A stretch of 64,000 nt of DNA, from NCBI GenBank assembly GCA_019925095.2, contig CM034392.1, positions 2,115,501 through 2,179,500 of the forward strand, given 5' to 3'. The position numbers and the translations under genes were made by a program. Origin of the DNA: Dendrolimus kikuchii. Its lineage: Eukaryota; Arthropoda; Insecta; Lepidoptera; Lasiocampidae. Shown here piece by piece: positions 20,156-30,879 of the stretch. The first letter of the stretch is position 1; each line of letters opens with the position of its first letter. A model generated the notes under the pieces. It was not told the origin of the DNA and searched no databases. It was given only the letters and a program-made list of their open reading frames with translations.

Positions 20156-20325
20156 ACAAATTCTCAAAATTCAAGCAGTGTAAGTGCATCGTTATTTTTT
20201 CCAAAAAACAATAAAAAATGTCTTCTTTCTTTCATTCGTTTATTTTTTCATTGAAATCTTCACGATCCTTTAGCTCCTTAGTAGTGGAAGATTAACCAAC
20301 ATAGGTCCTTACGTATATCTAATAC

Positions 20326-20518
20326 AGCTAGTATGTCTTCTATATCTTTTCGCAATTTCGTCCGCGTGGAATAGTTAAAAAAAAGTTTGGTGTTAGCGTG
20401 ATGATATATAGCCTTCCTTGATAAATGGGCTATGTATCACTGAAATAATTTTTCAAATCAGATCAGTAGTTCCTGAGATTAGCGCGTTTAAGTAAACAAA
20501 CTCTTCAGCTTTATATAT
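20326..20518 (-). mobile_element. Lep1-like Helitron relic
   Basis: Minus strand: ends in gctagt after 'cacgcggacga', and its 5' part is 'taaagctgaagagtttg', the Lep1-like plan also seen at 45553-45793. Its extreme 5' end continues beyond the pogo-like insertion as 'gtataagattagtatgg' at 22531. Confidence 0.65.
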
Positions 20519-20645
20519 TACAGTCAAACCTGAGTAAGTGAGAACTGGGTAAGCGAAAAACTCTATTAAGTGAGAGTCTTTACCAGGTCCAGGTCATTTT
20601 GCCTTCCTAATACCTCTACAAGTGAGATACATAAAACCTGTATAA

Positions 20646-20953
20646 TATAATAATAATAATATCAGCCCATAAATGTCCCACTGCTGGGCTCGGGCCTCCC
20701 ATTAATAAGGGGAACGGACGTATACCCGCCACGCTTGTCCAACGCGGCTTGGCAGGTTTGACACAACGGTTATCTCGATGTGCAGGTTGCATCACGATGT
20801 TTTCCTTCACCGTTATTAGCATATGGCAATTGTAACAATATGCACATTAGATCAGAAAACTGACTAAGTGGTGCATGCGTTCCGGCCAGGATCAAACCCG
20901 CGCCCTCTGAGTTTGGGACGCGTGCACTAGCCATTACGCTACCACGACTTCCT
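20646..20953 (-). mobile_element. SINE-B, complete copy
   Basis: tRNA-derived. On the minus strand box A-like tagcgtaatggctag and box B-like gggtttgatcctgg; the tail is (ATT)n after 'cccataaatg...tgatatt'-type sequence. Exact 10-bp duplication acctgtataa at 20636-20645 and 20954-20963. Confidence 0.85.
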
Positions 20954-21011
20954 ACCTGTATAAGTGACAGTCATTTTCCACGCGTGAACCTCTTTAAGTT
21001 AGATTGATACT

Positions 21012-21376
21012 TGCCGACCACCCCTGGTCTAGAGTATGCCGCCATAACAATCTTGTATTGTGTTTTTTTTTTTTTTTTTTTATTGCAATAGCTCAGCAGA
21101 CAGACAGACAGCCCACTTGATGGAAAGCGGTTACCATCGCCTATGGACATTTGCAACACCAAAGGTGCTACAAATGCGCTGCTGCTCTCTTAAGGGAGAA
21201 TGGAACCTGGTCACTAAACTGGTCCGGCATTAGTGACCAGGTTCCAGTCTCCTTTAAGAGAGCAGCAGCGCATTTGTAGCACCTTTGGTGTTGCAAATGT
21301 CCATAGGCGATGGTAACCGCTTTCCACTAAGTGGGCCGTCTGCCTGTCTGCTGAACTCCTGCAATAAAAAAAAAGA
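21012..21376 (+). mobile_element. R, 5'-truncated copy split by another R
   Basis: 'ccgaccacccctggtctag' to 'cttgtattgtgtt', then interruption, then 'ccggcattagtgaccagg' to 'cctgcaataaaaaaaaa'. Confidence 0.75.
21064..21217 (-). mobile_element. R, 5'-truncated copy nested in R
   Basis: T(17) tail, then 'attgcaatagctcagcag' to 'cctggtcactaa'. It separates 'gtgtt' from 'ccggcatt' of the host R copy. Confidence 0.75.
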
Positions 21377-21458
21377 GTCATATATTCTTTAATTCAAACC
21401 AAATGTGCGTCTTATTGTTTTGTTATTATAGTTCGAGGAACTCATTCTATTCAAGTAG

Positions 21459-21700
21459 ACGGCCTCTGTGGTTGAGCGGGCTAAGCCTTTGCCGGCGTAC
21501 CTAACTGCAACGCAGAGGTTCCGGGTTCAATTCCTGGTATAGTAAATTTCGGAATCGTATTTTCTCCGTTATTTACTATGGTCTGGGTGTCTGGGATCGG
21601 CCCCAGATTAGTCCGTTGTATATTACCCATAACACAAGCGTAACTTGCTTAATTTGGGGATATACAATACGTGTGTTTGTCTGCCGATTATTATTATTAT
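21459..21700 (+). mobile_element. SINE-A, complete copy
   Basis: Box A-like tggttgagcggg and box B ggttcaattcc (one change from consensus). Tail (ATT)n. Confidence 0.85.
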
Positions 21701-21793
21701 AATAGCCAAATGTGCGTACCGACTTGTTTGTCAAGCTTATTACAGTCAGTACATAAACAGCAGTTGCGAAGAAAGTTCCTATACTTACTTATA

Positions 21794-22304
21794 ATGTCTG
21801 AACGAAAACTCAATGTGTTGTCTTTAAGTACATACATACATACATAACTTCATGCCAGTTCCCTTGCGGGGTAGGCACGAACGACAGAGCGCCATTTAGT
21901 CTTATTCTTACACATCTCACTTGCTTCTTTGACATTCATAACACTTGTCATGCACGCTCGTCTCTTCTTAAGGCTCCTGACATCACCTTCTGCTAGTACA
22001 CGATCAATTTGATAATGGAAGGTGTGTCGTGGCCTTCCGCGACTTCTGCATCCATCCACTTTTGCATTGTATATCTGTTTAGTCATTCTTTCATCATGCA
22101 TTCTTTCCACATGCCCGAACCACCGGAGCATTCCTATCTGTCATTGTTTGAGCATTGTCTTTAAGTGATAAACTAAAAGTTGTGAATGCTTTTGAATCTG
22201 GGAAATTACGAAATCAAATACAGAGTGAGTTTGGCTTAGCAGAATCCACCTGCTATAAAATTATAAAATCAAGAATTAAAGTCTCAGTGCTCTATTTAGA
22301 TTAA
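21794..22304 (+). pseudogene. pogo-type transposase N-terminus, split by RTE-1
   Basis: ATG at 21794 gives MSERKLNVLSLS. After removing the RTE-1 insert and one duplicated target copy the frame continues DKLKVVNAFESGK, then QIQSEFGLAESTCYKIIK, and stops at 22302-22304. This fits a CENP-B/pogo-type helix-turn-helix DNA-binding domain (basic leader, helix DKLKVV, helix-turn-helix ending in TCYKII). Nothing of the catalytic domain follows. I give it in pieces because the gene is broken. Confidence 0.6.
21830..22154 (-). mobile_element. RTE-1 3' fragment in the pogo frame
   Basis: Exact 12-bp duplication ttgtctttaagt at 21818-21829 and 22155-22166. Element sequence runs from the tail to 'ggagcattcc' at 22135; the last 19 bases (22136-22154) are filler with no match to RTE-1. 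Confidence 0.9.
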
Positions 22305-22545
22305 TTTAATTAATATTATTTAGATTAAACATTTATGGTCAGCTATTATTTCAATAAATATTTAATACCCATACATACATCTATTTTATTTATAATTGCG
22401 TCTTGCTCTATAAGTGAGACAGACCCCTTCTGTAACTCTGTAAGCTAGAAACTCGGGTTAGTTAGAAACCTCTATAAGAGAAAAAGAGATCGCGGATCGT
22501 TGAGCTCTCACTTATCCAGGTTTGACTGTAGTATAAGATTAGTAT

Positions 22546-23384
22546 GGTTTATGTAAGATCCGCTATCAGCGCCCCCAATCACTGGCTAGTTGATGCACAC
22601 CAACCAACCATCATTCGTCCATTCTCGCCTGCGACTTTGCCGTTGTAGTACGTAGAAACATTCTTCATGAAACACACGAGACACTGTATCAACATATACT
22701 AAAGTTTAAATGACTTATTTACATGTACTACAAGAAAAAACTATCAATTAACTTCTACAGTACCCTAATTAGAAATTAATAGCTTTCGGTTAGAACACTC
22801 GAAGGAGTCCGTTGGGACAAATAGCGGGTTCCGCAGATGACGGATACTAGTGAATAAATTATGAGTGAATTAATCGATGCCAGAAACTTCGGTAATCGTC
22901 CGAATTGGGTGTTTAACCGCAACATCGGATATTGTAATTTCACGGAATATATACAAATTGTGATAGGATTCAATTGAGAACAAATTGATTTGTATTAAGG
23001 TTTCTGAATTGTGTTTAGTTCCTCGGTTATTTGAAAAAAATTATCAGTTTTGTACGTGGTAGAGCGATGCTGGAATCGGTGTCTTGAATATGTCTCGCTG
23101 CGTAGCGTAGCCGACTAGATGCTGCGCAGCGAGTGGGATTGTCTATAGAGGCGTCTTCTTTCTGCTACGACGTTACGAGGCACGAGGAGGCTGCCGAAAG
23201 AGTTAGGGAGGACGATGTGGGACGGGGAGGGGGGTGCTTCCGGTGAGTCACGACCCGTGCCGTGGAATGTCCTGGTTCCAGGGATGCCCCTCCTTGTCGG
23301 TATGCCTCGAGGTGTCGCGGCAATCATAGTCATGTATCTAAGATTATGGTCCCGTGGCGCCTCATTATTATTTTTTGTTGTAAA
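22546..23384. other. Unassigned, with a GC-rich patch
   Basis: 22546-23060 is AT-rich without features. 23085-23360 is GC-rich (gctgcgtagcgtagccg, ggacggggaggggggtg), perhaps a LINE UTR; not repeated in the window. Confidence 0.3.
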
Positions 23385-23560
23385 TCTGGCCATTTTAAAT
23401 AATTCCCAGAAAAATTTCCGCGGGTTTCCCAGAATAAAAAGTAGCGAAGATTTGAAGTCTAACAATTTGCTGTCGACCAGCGAAAACCGCATCGGAATCG
23501 GTCCAGTAGTTTCTAAGTATATCCCGAACACACAGACAAACTCAAAAAGAAAATGCATCG
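23385..23560 (-). mobile_element. Helitron-like fragment (HEL, CCGCGGG type)
   Basis: 'ctggccattttaaataat', 'ccgcgggtttccc', 'atcggtccagtagtttct' and 'cccgaaca' match 39340-39450 in the same order. Confidence 0.5.
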
Positions 23561-23844
23561 TGTTCTCCATGTAGTCTATTTCAGTTATTTTTTTTTAATA
23601 TCTTCAATGTACAGACACGGCATGTTTAGAATTTTATAATATTATACATTTAAGCTACGTCTGCAAATTCTTAATTACAGTGATATGACTCCTTCGAATT
23701 GAAAATGTGCTGAAGCTTACGTACTACAGTATTATACATGTTAATGTTCTTAATTAAGTGACTAACGCCATCTGTGTGGGGCAAAAATTCAATTGAATTC
23801 TCTTAAGCAACAAACACAATTTTTCAGAAGCAGCAAATTCACAG

Positions 23845-24122
23845 AAAGAATGCATGATGAAATAATGACTAAACAGATATACAATGCAAAAGTAGATGGA
23901 TGCAGAAGTCGTGGAAGACCACGACACACCTTCCATGATCAAATTGATCGTGTACTAGCAGGAGGTGATGGTGATGTCAGGAGCCTTAAGAACAGACGAG
24001 CGTGCATGACAAGAGCTATGAATGTCAAAGAGGCAAGTGAGGTGTGTAAGAATAAGCCTGAATGGCGCTCTGTTGTTCGTGCCTACCCCGCAAGGGAACT
24101 GGTGTGAAGTTATGTATGTATG
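23845..24122 (+). mobile_element. RTE-1 3' fragment
   Basis: Codons for RMHDE to PARELV then TGA; a 3-codon insertion 'gatggt' region near 23966. Tail short. The spacer 23561-23844 shows nothing else. Confidence 0.85.
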
Positions 24123-24951
24123 CTTCATTGGATGAAAGTAAGGATGAGGATGATTACGAAATGCCTGGAGTTGAAGCAATTTGATATTTAAAATTGTGTT
24201 TAATGTAAATATTTATTATATTTAATATTTAGTATTTTAATATCGTTTGATATTATTAGTTTCATATTAAGTACCTATCTATAAAAATATATAAAAAATA
24301 TTAGTAGCTTTATTTGTGTACTATCTGTACACTACTATAAACGCAAAATGTCTCGAAGCTAGTTTACCTATACCCAATTAAAAAATGGTGAAACCGTTAC
24401 ATAATAAAAATAAACATAATGTTTAAAAATATATATAAAAGACCTTAAATTTTTATTTATGTAAAACAAATATCTGTTTTTTATGTTCTTCTGTACCGTA
24501 TGTAACAAATTCACAATTTTTAACTCTACTTCCAAAACAAATCCGAGATTTCATATTAACATTTATAACTGGTCTATCTATATGACGACTCGTAAAATAT
24601 TTGAAACACCAAAAATGTCGCAATCAAAGTAAAAATTCGGTGTTTCCTTGAAACGCCTATCGACGCAGAGGCATAGGCGGCTGACTGTGAATAAGCAAAT
24701 ATTCCAGCCTTCATTAGGTGTTTGCTTTGCTTATAAAATTCCCCTTGCTCCAACTTTATTCTAAGGGGAAATATTTAATATCTGGAAACAAAATTGGCCG
24801 TGGATGTCGCAGTTATTTAAAGATTTGTTTGAACGACTCTTTTAACTACGCCCTGTATAAAATAAACACACGTCAACCTATACATACAGCTCTACTGTTG
24901 AGCTCGGGAGTTCTATTTTAGGAGAATAATGCAACCCAACATTTCTGTCGA
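24123..24951. other. AT-rich spacer, no feature
   Basis: No frame over 67 codons, no shared repeat noticed. Confidence 0.4.
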
Positions 24952-25160
24952 GTATATAATAATAATAATTTCAGCCCATAAATGTCCCACTGCTGGGCTC
25001 GGGCCTCCCATTATAGGGGGAACGGACAGTATACCCGCCACGCTTGTCCGAGGCGGCTTGGCAGGTTTCACACTATGGTCGTCTCGATGTGCAGGTTGCA
25101 TCACGATGTTTTACTTTACCATTGTTAGCACATGGTAATTGTAACAATATGCACATTTAC
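24952..25160 (-). mobile_element. SINE-B, 5'-truncated copy
   Basis: (ATA)n tail side at left, 'cagcccataaatgtccc' to 'gtaacaatatgcacat'. Lacks the tRNA-like head. Confidence 0.75.
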
Positions 25161-25163
25161 AAC

Positions 25164-25299
25164 CCGCAAGAGTTAACTTGAGACTTCGCTCGGATGACGT
25201 AAGCGCGAGGTAGTAACGCGTCGACAGCGAGAGCGGTAAGAAGGCGGGGGTCGGGAGGGGAGCTCGCATTCCGCTCAGGCCTCAAGTTAACACTTGCGG
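25164..25299. mobile_element. Small GC-rich MITE with 19-bp inverted ends
   Basis: ccgcaagagttaacttgag (25164-25182) against ctcaagttaacacttgcgg (25281-25299), one mismatch. The interior of about 100 bp is GC-rich (gcgggggtcgggagggg). It adjoins the truncation point of the SINE-B. Confidence 0.65.
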
Positions 25300-25384
25300 A
25301 TAGTACATTAAATTTTTCAATCTGTTGACCTTCCATTGGCCCCAGGACGTACAATATAATCGGCAGACAGTAATTAATTAATTA

Positions 25385-25575
25385 AGTAATAATAATCTAT
25401 ATATATATATATATATATTTATTTGAAATCCGCGTATATAAGGACTCATCACGATATCTCAGGAACTATAATACCTATAGACTTGAAATTTGGCATGGAC
25501 CTTCCTTTCGCTAAGTAGAGGTGAGCTAAGAACGGATTTTACGGCACGCGAAGCGGGCGGGTATCAGTTATTAAA
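25385..25575 (+). mobile_element. Helitron-like fragment
   Basis: After (TA)n, 'tcacgatatctcagg', 'ttgaaatttggcatgg' and 'cacgcgaagcgggcggg' are typical of lepidopteran Helitron-like relics. The 3' ctag end is altered to gttatt. Confidence 0.4.
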
Positions 25576-25579
25576 TAAA

Positions 25580-25690
25580 TAATTAAATTAATGGAAACGC
25601 TTTATTGTACACCATAAATACATTTGCATTGAAACAATGGACGGCCTTATCGCTCATACTGACCTCTTCGAAGCAACCTAAAGAAATTAA
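25580..25690 (-). mobile_element. CR1-like LINE 3' UTR fragment
   Basis: 'ctttattgtacaccataaa', 'caatggacggccttatcgc' and 'cgaagcaacct' match 7935-8040. Confidence 0.6.
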
Positions 25691-25865
25691 AGGAAGCAAC
25701 TTAAAGCAAATTTTTTTTTTTTTTAGTTTTAGAAAAAAAGAAATATTATCGTGATCATCAACTACTAATAAAAATATGTAATGTGTTTCTGGTCGTGGCA
25801 AATAATACATTTTGATTTAAATTCACACGCGTTACGTGGCGTCGGGTCAAGTCGCGAGTCAATAG

Positions 25866-26385
25866 TGTTACGAGTGTAGGACTCGAATTAAAATGCCGTT
25901 GGAATTACTATAGAATTTATTAGAACTATACAAACACGTATAACATAGGTACAAATATAACTAGACACTACTAGTACAAACTGCACGATTCATAACACGC
26001 GCAAAGTCCGTCACTATATCGCTCTTCGAATGTACTACACACGTCTTGCTAGTATCGTAATTGTCGCTTGACTGGCGATCTCTCCGTTCAGGCATTCCTT
26101 TATACTCAGCTTACAATATGTCACGACCGTGTAAACAATCATTTCCAAGAATCACACCTGCGCCACTGTCGGCGCAATTACCAGAAAACATAATTCTGCA
26201 CACCTGCATAATTATGTCTGCGATCGGCCATAAACAAGTACAATAACAATAGGCTATTGTCTAATTGCAAATTTTAAACAAAAAGAAAACAAAAGGAGAT
26301 AATCATAAAACAGTTTCGACGTTATTACCTCAAAGCCGCGGCAGGTAATACAATACAGGTATTGTATTTGGTCCAACTTGTAACA
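25866..26385 (-). mobile_element. Solo LTR, family LTR-A
   Basis: TGTTACGAGTG to CAACTTGTAACA with an exact 4-bp duplication ATAG at 25862-25865 and 26386-26389. On the minus strand the polyadenylation region 'ttctaataaattct' lies near 25920 and a TATA-like element near 26100. Confidence 0.8.
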
Positions 26386-26389
26386 ATAG

Positions 26390-26704
26390 TCTATGTAATG
26401 TTTTAGTATTACGCCAAAAGGAGGGCTTTTTTCTGAAAATCAGCGTTGTGTCGGCACAGCAATAAGCGAAGTGTAAACCTTGTTTGCTGAAAAGGCGGCG
26501 TACAAATTTTCAAAATATGTTTTTATTTTTAAGATACATGTCAGCAATGTAAGTGTGTCGCTATATCTTCAAATATTTTTTCTTTCTTTCTTTAATAGTA
26601 CGAGTATGTATCCGTCGTTATCGTCCAGTTATCCACAGTTGTATCACCTTGTTTTCGGAGCAGGCATTCATTTTATTTCATCCGAGGCGCAATTCTGCTA
26701 TACT
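26390..26704. other. No feature recognised
   Basis: 'gaaaatcagcgttgtgtcgg' resembles 19835-19855, a minor shared repeat flanking an R copy there. Confidence 0.3.
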
Positions 26705-26715
26705 ATATATAAAAT

Positions 26716-26901
26716 CGATCAAATTGATCGTTTACTAGCAGAAGGTGATCTCAGGAGCCTTAAGAACAGACGAGCGTACATGACAAGAGTTATTAATGTC
26801 AAAGAAGCAAGTGAGGCGTGTAAGAATAAGCCTGAATGGCGCTCTGTTGATAGTGCCTAACCCGCAAGGGAACTGGCGTGAAGTTATGTATATATGTATG
26901 T
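26716..26901 (+). mobile_element. RTE-1 3' fragment
   Basis: Exact 11-bp duplication atatataaaat at 26705-26715 and 26902-26912. Confidence 0.9.
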
Positions 26902-26912
26902 ATATATAAAAT

Positions 26913-27392
26913 TACAGGACACTATCGTTTCAATCGTAGGTTTGCCTGGTTTCGGTATTTTCTTAATTCCAAAGGCATGCCAGTGGCACGCCACTCTATC
27001 CTTATTATAAGCGAAAACTTGCAAAATATATGTGCATAGATGATATACTATATGTGGATTTTATCTGAAGAAAAGCAAAAGAAACTTCCTTAGAACAGTC
27101 TTACGTCGTTTATTCATGGACTACCTCTTCTGACTATATTTTGACAGTGACATTCATAAAATGAGATTTATAAATTTAAAAAAGATAATGTGTGGTCTGG
27201 CTACCGAGTCGGAATGCGTCTTTGAATCCCACATATATGTTTGAATTTTTTATAGCTTTTCAATATTCATTACGGCTAATGAAATTTTTACTAATGCTAA
27301 TAATCCGCGACGATATCGATAAAACATTGAGGATTTAGTAGAATACGAATTGCTGGCACTGGGATGGGACGCAATGGGATCATAAATTGAAT
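26913..27392. other. AT-rich spacer, no feature
   Basis: No frame, no shared repeat noticed. Confidence 0.4.
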
Positions 27393-27990
27393 ATACATAC
27401 ATACATAACTTCACGCCAGTTCCCTTGCGGGGTAGGCACGAACAACAGAGCGCCATTTAGGCTTATTCTTACACACCTCACTTGCTTCTTTGACATTCAT
27501 AACTCTTGTCTTGCACGCTCGACTGTTCTTAAGGCTCCTGACATCACCCTCTGCTAGTACACGATCAAATTGATCATGGAAGGTCTGTCGTGGCCTTCCA
27601 CGACTTCTGCATCCATCCACTTTTGCATTTTATATCTGTTTAGTCATTCTTTCATCATGCATTCTTTCCACATGCCCGAACCACCGGAGCATTCCTTTCC
27701 TTACCTTCACTCCGACACTCTCTTTCAGACCAACTCTCTTTCTTACTTCGGTATTACGAACGCGGTCCGCGAGCGTCACTCCGCAGATTTTGCGCAGTGC
27801 TCGCATCTCGACCGCGTTTACTCTACTTTCATGCTCTCTCTTCCATACCCAACTCTCGCTTCCATACGTGAGCGTAAGTACCAGCACCGCGTTGTGTATG
27901 GCGAGCTGGGCCTTCTGGCTGAGGTTCTTAGCGCCTAGAAGTTTACCTAACGCTCGATTCACACTATTCCCCAAATTCACTCTTCTTTCC
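27393..27990 (-). mobile_element. RTE-1 3' fragment, longest truncated copy
   Basis: Covers the last 190 or so codons, from ERRVNLGNSVNRALGKLLG to the tail. One TAA-type break near 27630 (caaaat to aaaat change) splits the frame. Otherwise very close to 15771-16350. Confidence 0.85.
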
Positions 27991-28394
27991 ATATGTATGA
28001 TATATACAACGTTAATATATTGAAAAAACAGAACTGGTTCTACACTAGAAATCTTTTAACAGCGAAAATATTTAATAGAATAGGTGTCAAAGTTGGCAAC
28101 TGTTTCCAATCGCGTCGTGTCCAATTTGTCGCGTTGAGTAACGGAGGGATTTTTGGCACCGACCTCTGAGGCGCCATGGCCACTGCGGATGCAGCTATGT
28201 ATATTTTATGAGCTGCATCTCAACACTTCTTGTAAATATTATTTGAGTGTTGGACCATTTACAATGCTAATGGATTTTTCTACGGGAAGAAAATAATGAA
28301 ATTTTGTTTACTTACGACTTTTTCAATTTGAATCTAAATATTCTTTAACTCTTGATTTATTATTCAAAAAATCTTTTGGATTTTGAATGTTTTT
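27991..28394. other. No feature recognised
   Basis: 28120-28210 is locally GC-rich (cgacctctgaggcgccatgg); no frame of note. Confidence 0.35.
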
Positions 28395-28607
28395 TTTGCA
28401 TTGCATGAGTTCAGCAAATAGGCAGACTATCCACTTAATGGTAAGCGGTTACCATCGCCTATGAACACTAAACGCGTTACAAATGCGCTACTGCTCTCTT
28501 GGCCAGTAATGCCGGAATACAACTCAAACTTATCATGGCGGCATGGTAGCCATGACGGGCAGATACCCTACCACCTGGCTGTGGGTTCTTTCTCCGTTCC
28601 TGCACGG
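28395..28607 (-). mobile_element. R, old copy with internal deletions
   Basis: 'tgcatgagttcagcaaatagg' to 'ctccgttcctgcacgg'. Lacks the GTCGTAAGAGGCGAC hairpin. Confidence 0.75.
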
Positions 28608-28611
28608 CACA

Positions 28612-28945
28612 AAAGTTTTTAATACGCTTTTATTAGTTTCATATGTATTTAGTATGTATGTTAGTATGTAACGGAGTCTTTCAAGTTAAATTTGATCGAC
28701 TTCCCGATTTCCGATTGAGCTGAAATTTTGCACGTATGTGTATATCACGTGACAATGCAAGAATATGGTACCATGGAGCTGATCTGGTGATGGAGTCGGA
28801 AGGTGGCCATAGGAACTCCTGTACTAAACAAGATAGACCCGTCGTGTTTGGGCTCGTTTCACTTGTCTTGGATAGCACTCTGCTGCTATATGATATGCAG
28901 GATCTCAAAAGCTTGTATTTAAAAACCTTTTTAAAAAGCTTATTT
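28612..28945 (+). repeat. Dispersed repeat D, copy 2
   Basis: See 2846-3165; starts 'aatacgcttttatta' and ends 'aaaagcttatt'. Contains 'cttcccgatttccgattgag' and '(a)gcactctgctgctat'. Confidence 0.6.
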
Positions 28946-29063
28946 TTACATAACGTTCCATTTTATCATAAGAATTTAATTCTTTTTTTAATGTTTCCAC
29001 GGAGAAGGGAATTAAATCACTAAATAATCACTAAAAAATGAATAATAAATAATAGTTAAAAAA

Positions 29064-29220
29064 AGAAACTAAAAAAATACACTTTTATAGAAAATCCAAC
29101 TAAAAAATAGAAAATATTTTTTTTACAATAAAATCATTTTTTCTTACACTATTTTTAATTAAAATTTATTTGCTATTTTTTAATTGGATTTTCTAAAAAG
29201 GCTATTTTTTAGTTTTTTTA
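29064..29220. repeat. AT-rich inverted repeat
   Basis: 29064-29113 ('tagaaaatccaactaaaaaa' core) is complementary to about 29170-29220 ('ttttttaattggattttcta' core), with a spacer of about 55 bp. Confidence 0.65.
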
Positions 29221-29279
29221 AACAATTTTTTTTATGTAGTGTGTGTTTAATTCAAGAAGCCATCAATAATAATTGATAC

Positions 29280-29610
29280 CAAGTGATGTAGTGCTTCTTC
29301 ACAGGGGGTCAATGCCATAGTTACCACGCTTGGTATGCGGGTTGGTTACCGCAGGGCCGGCCTATTTGCATCGGAGACGCTGCTGCCCGTCGTCTCCGAC
29401 CAGGGGATTTATGTACACCGGCTTTCTTGCGATGGTTATACCGCCATTTATCGGTTGCCAGGGTCTCGTTCGCTTACGGCACGGGGTACCACGCGTAGGT
29501 GAGGTTGACGATTGAGTCCACAAGATGTTAGTGGCAGACCTCTTATCCCCGCCGATTTGTAGTGGCCTACGTCCAGCAGTGGATCGTGTTTGGCTGACAA
29601 CCAAAAAGTG
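29280..29610. repeat. GC-rich repeat-like block
   Basis: 'gtcaatgccatagttaccacg', 'gtttatgtacaccggctttc' and 'cctacgtccagcagtggat' resemble lepidopteran SINE/LINE-end sequences known to me. Single copy in this window, so the call rests on memory. Confidence 0.35.
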
Positions 29611-29659
29611 ACGTATAGGAATTTGGCATTGTTCTTTAGGACACACGATTATCGTATAT

Positions 29660-29950
29660 ATATATTTATTTATTGCAGGAGATCAGCAGGCAGGCAGACG
29701 GCCCACTTGATGGAAAGCGGTTACTATCGCCTATGGACATTTGCAACAGCAAAGTTGCTACAAATGCGCTGCTGCTCTCTTAAGGGAAACTGGAACCTGG
29801 TCACTAATGCCGGAACACAACTCGAGGTTGTTATGGCGACATACTTTAGACCACGGTGGTACCACCTGGCTGTGGGTTGTTTAGTCGCCTCTTACGACAG
29901 ATTGCTCGACCGCAGGAAATTGTATTCTTTCTCCGTTCCTGCACGGATAT
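29660..29950 (-). mobile_element. R, full-length copy with a small deletion
   Basis: Both ends present. Lacks about 25 bp ('tagccatccagtcggg...') before 'taccacctggctgtgg'. Confidence 0.8.
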
Positions 29951-29973
29951 AATTACTAGAGTTGAATAGTTAT

Positions 29974-30284
29974 CAGTGGCGCAGGGTGGAAGTTCGGTAG
30001 GGTAAGCCGGTTGAAAAAGTCTAACTCGCGATGTATTTTCTTATTGCAATTTCTATTTTTAATTTTGCAATCTTACCGCATATTTTGAAACAAAAGCCGG
30101 TGCCCGATCGGGTTATGAGTTGCTATTTCATCCAATACGTGTGGACAGCCGCCGACGATAAGAGATAGCAATAGAAAACGTAAATGCCAATAAATTTATG
30201 GCGCTTTCGACCTTCTGGTCTTTAGTCGCTTGTTTCTCAACGGTAGGCTATGAGGAATAGAGTTGTATGAAGTCCACGCCACTG
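29974..30284 (+). mobile_element. hAT-type MITE, complete
   Basis: 311 bp. Terminal inverted repeats cagtggcg/cgccactg with an exact 8-bp duplication atagttat at 29966-29973 and 30285-30292. A CAGTG-type end and 8-bp duplications are diagnostic of hAT elements. No coding capacity. Confidence 0.85.
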
Positions 30285-30547
30285 ATAGTTATTAATTAAT
30301 TTATTTATTTAAATTATTTGGGAAACATACAATAATTATAATTCTTACAATATAAAACACATAGCTTAATACACATATCAACTAAGTTACCACTAAAAAA
30401 ATAATTCTTGTTACGCATTTGGCTCATACAACTATAAGAAAATTATAATAAATTTGATGCAATATTGGAAAATTAGATTTAAAATAAAAAAAAGGAATTA
30501 AATAATACAATACAACACAAAACAAAAACAACAATTTGTCTGTTTGG

Positions 30548-30726
30548 TACATACATACATACATAACTTCACGCCAGTTCCCTTGCGGGGTAGGCACGAA
30601 CAACAGAGCGCCATTTAGGCCCATTCTTACACACCTCACTTGCTTCTTTGACATTCATAACTCTTGTCATGCACACTCGTCTGTTCTTAAGGCTCCTGAC
30701 ATCACCCTCCGCTAGTACACGATCAA
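30548..30726 (-). mobile_element. RTE-1 3' fragment
   Basis: Exact 12-bp duplication tgtctgtttggt at 30536-30547 and 30727-30738. Confidence 0.9.
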
Positions 30727-30879
30727 TGTCTGTTTGGTGTCTGTGTTAATATAAATTAAGGTTAAGACTAGGGTTTTGAAAACCTTAGTTTTAACCTTCA
30801 GGCTTTTTTTATGGTACGCATTCACACTGGTTACATTTCTTAACATTTGTGAAAAAACTATTCTAGAAGTCGAGATAAA

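Larger units (their letters stand above)
20521..22528 (+). mobile_element. pogo-like DNA transposon, internally degraded
   Basis: Terminal inverted repeats CAGTCAAACCTGAGTAAGTG at the left and its near-complement ending GGTTTGACTG at the right, with TA on both sides (20519-20520, 22529-22530). Subterminal 'aagtgaga' motifs recur. The only coding part is an N-terminal helix-turn-helix; the DDE catalytic part is absent. Contains SINE-B, two R copies, SINE-A and RTE-1. Confidence 0.75.
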
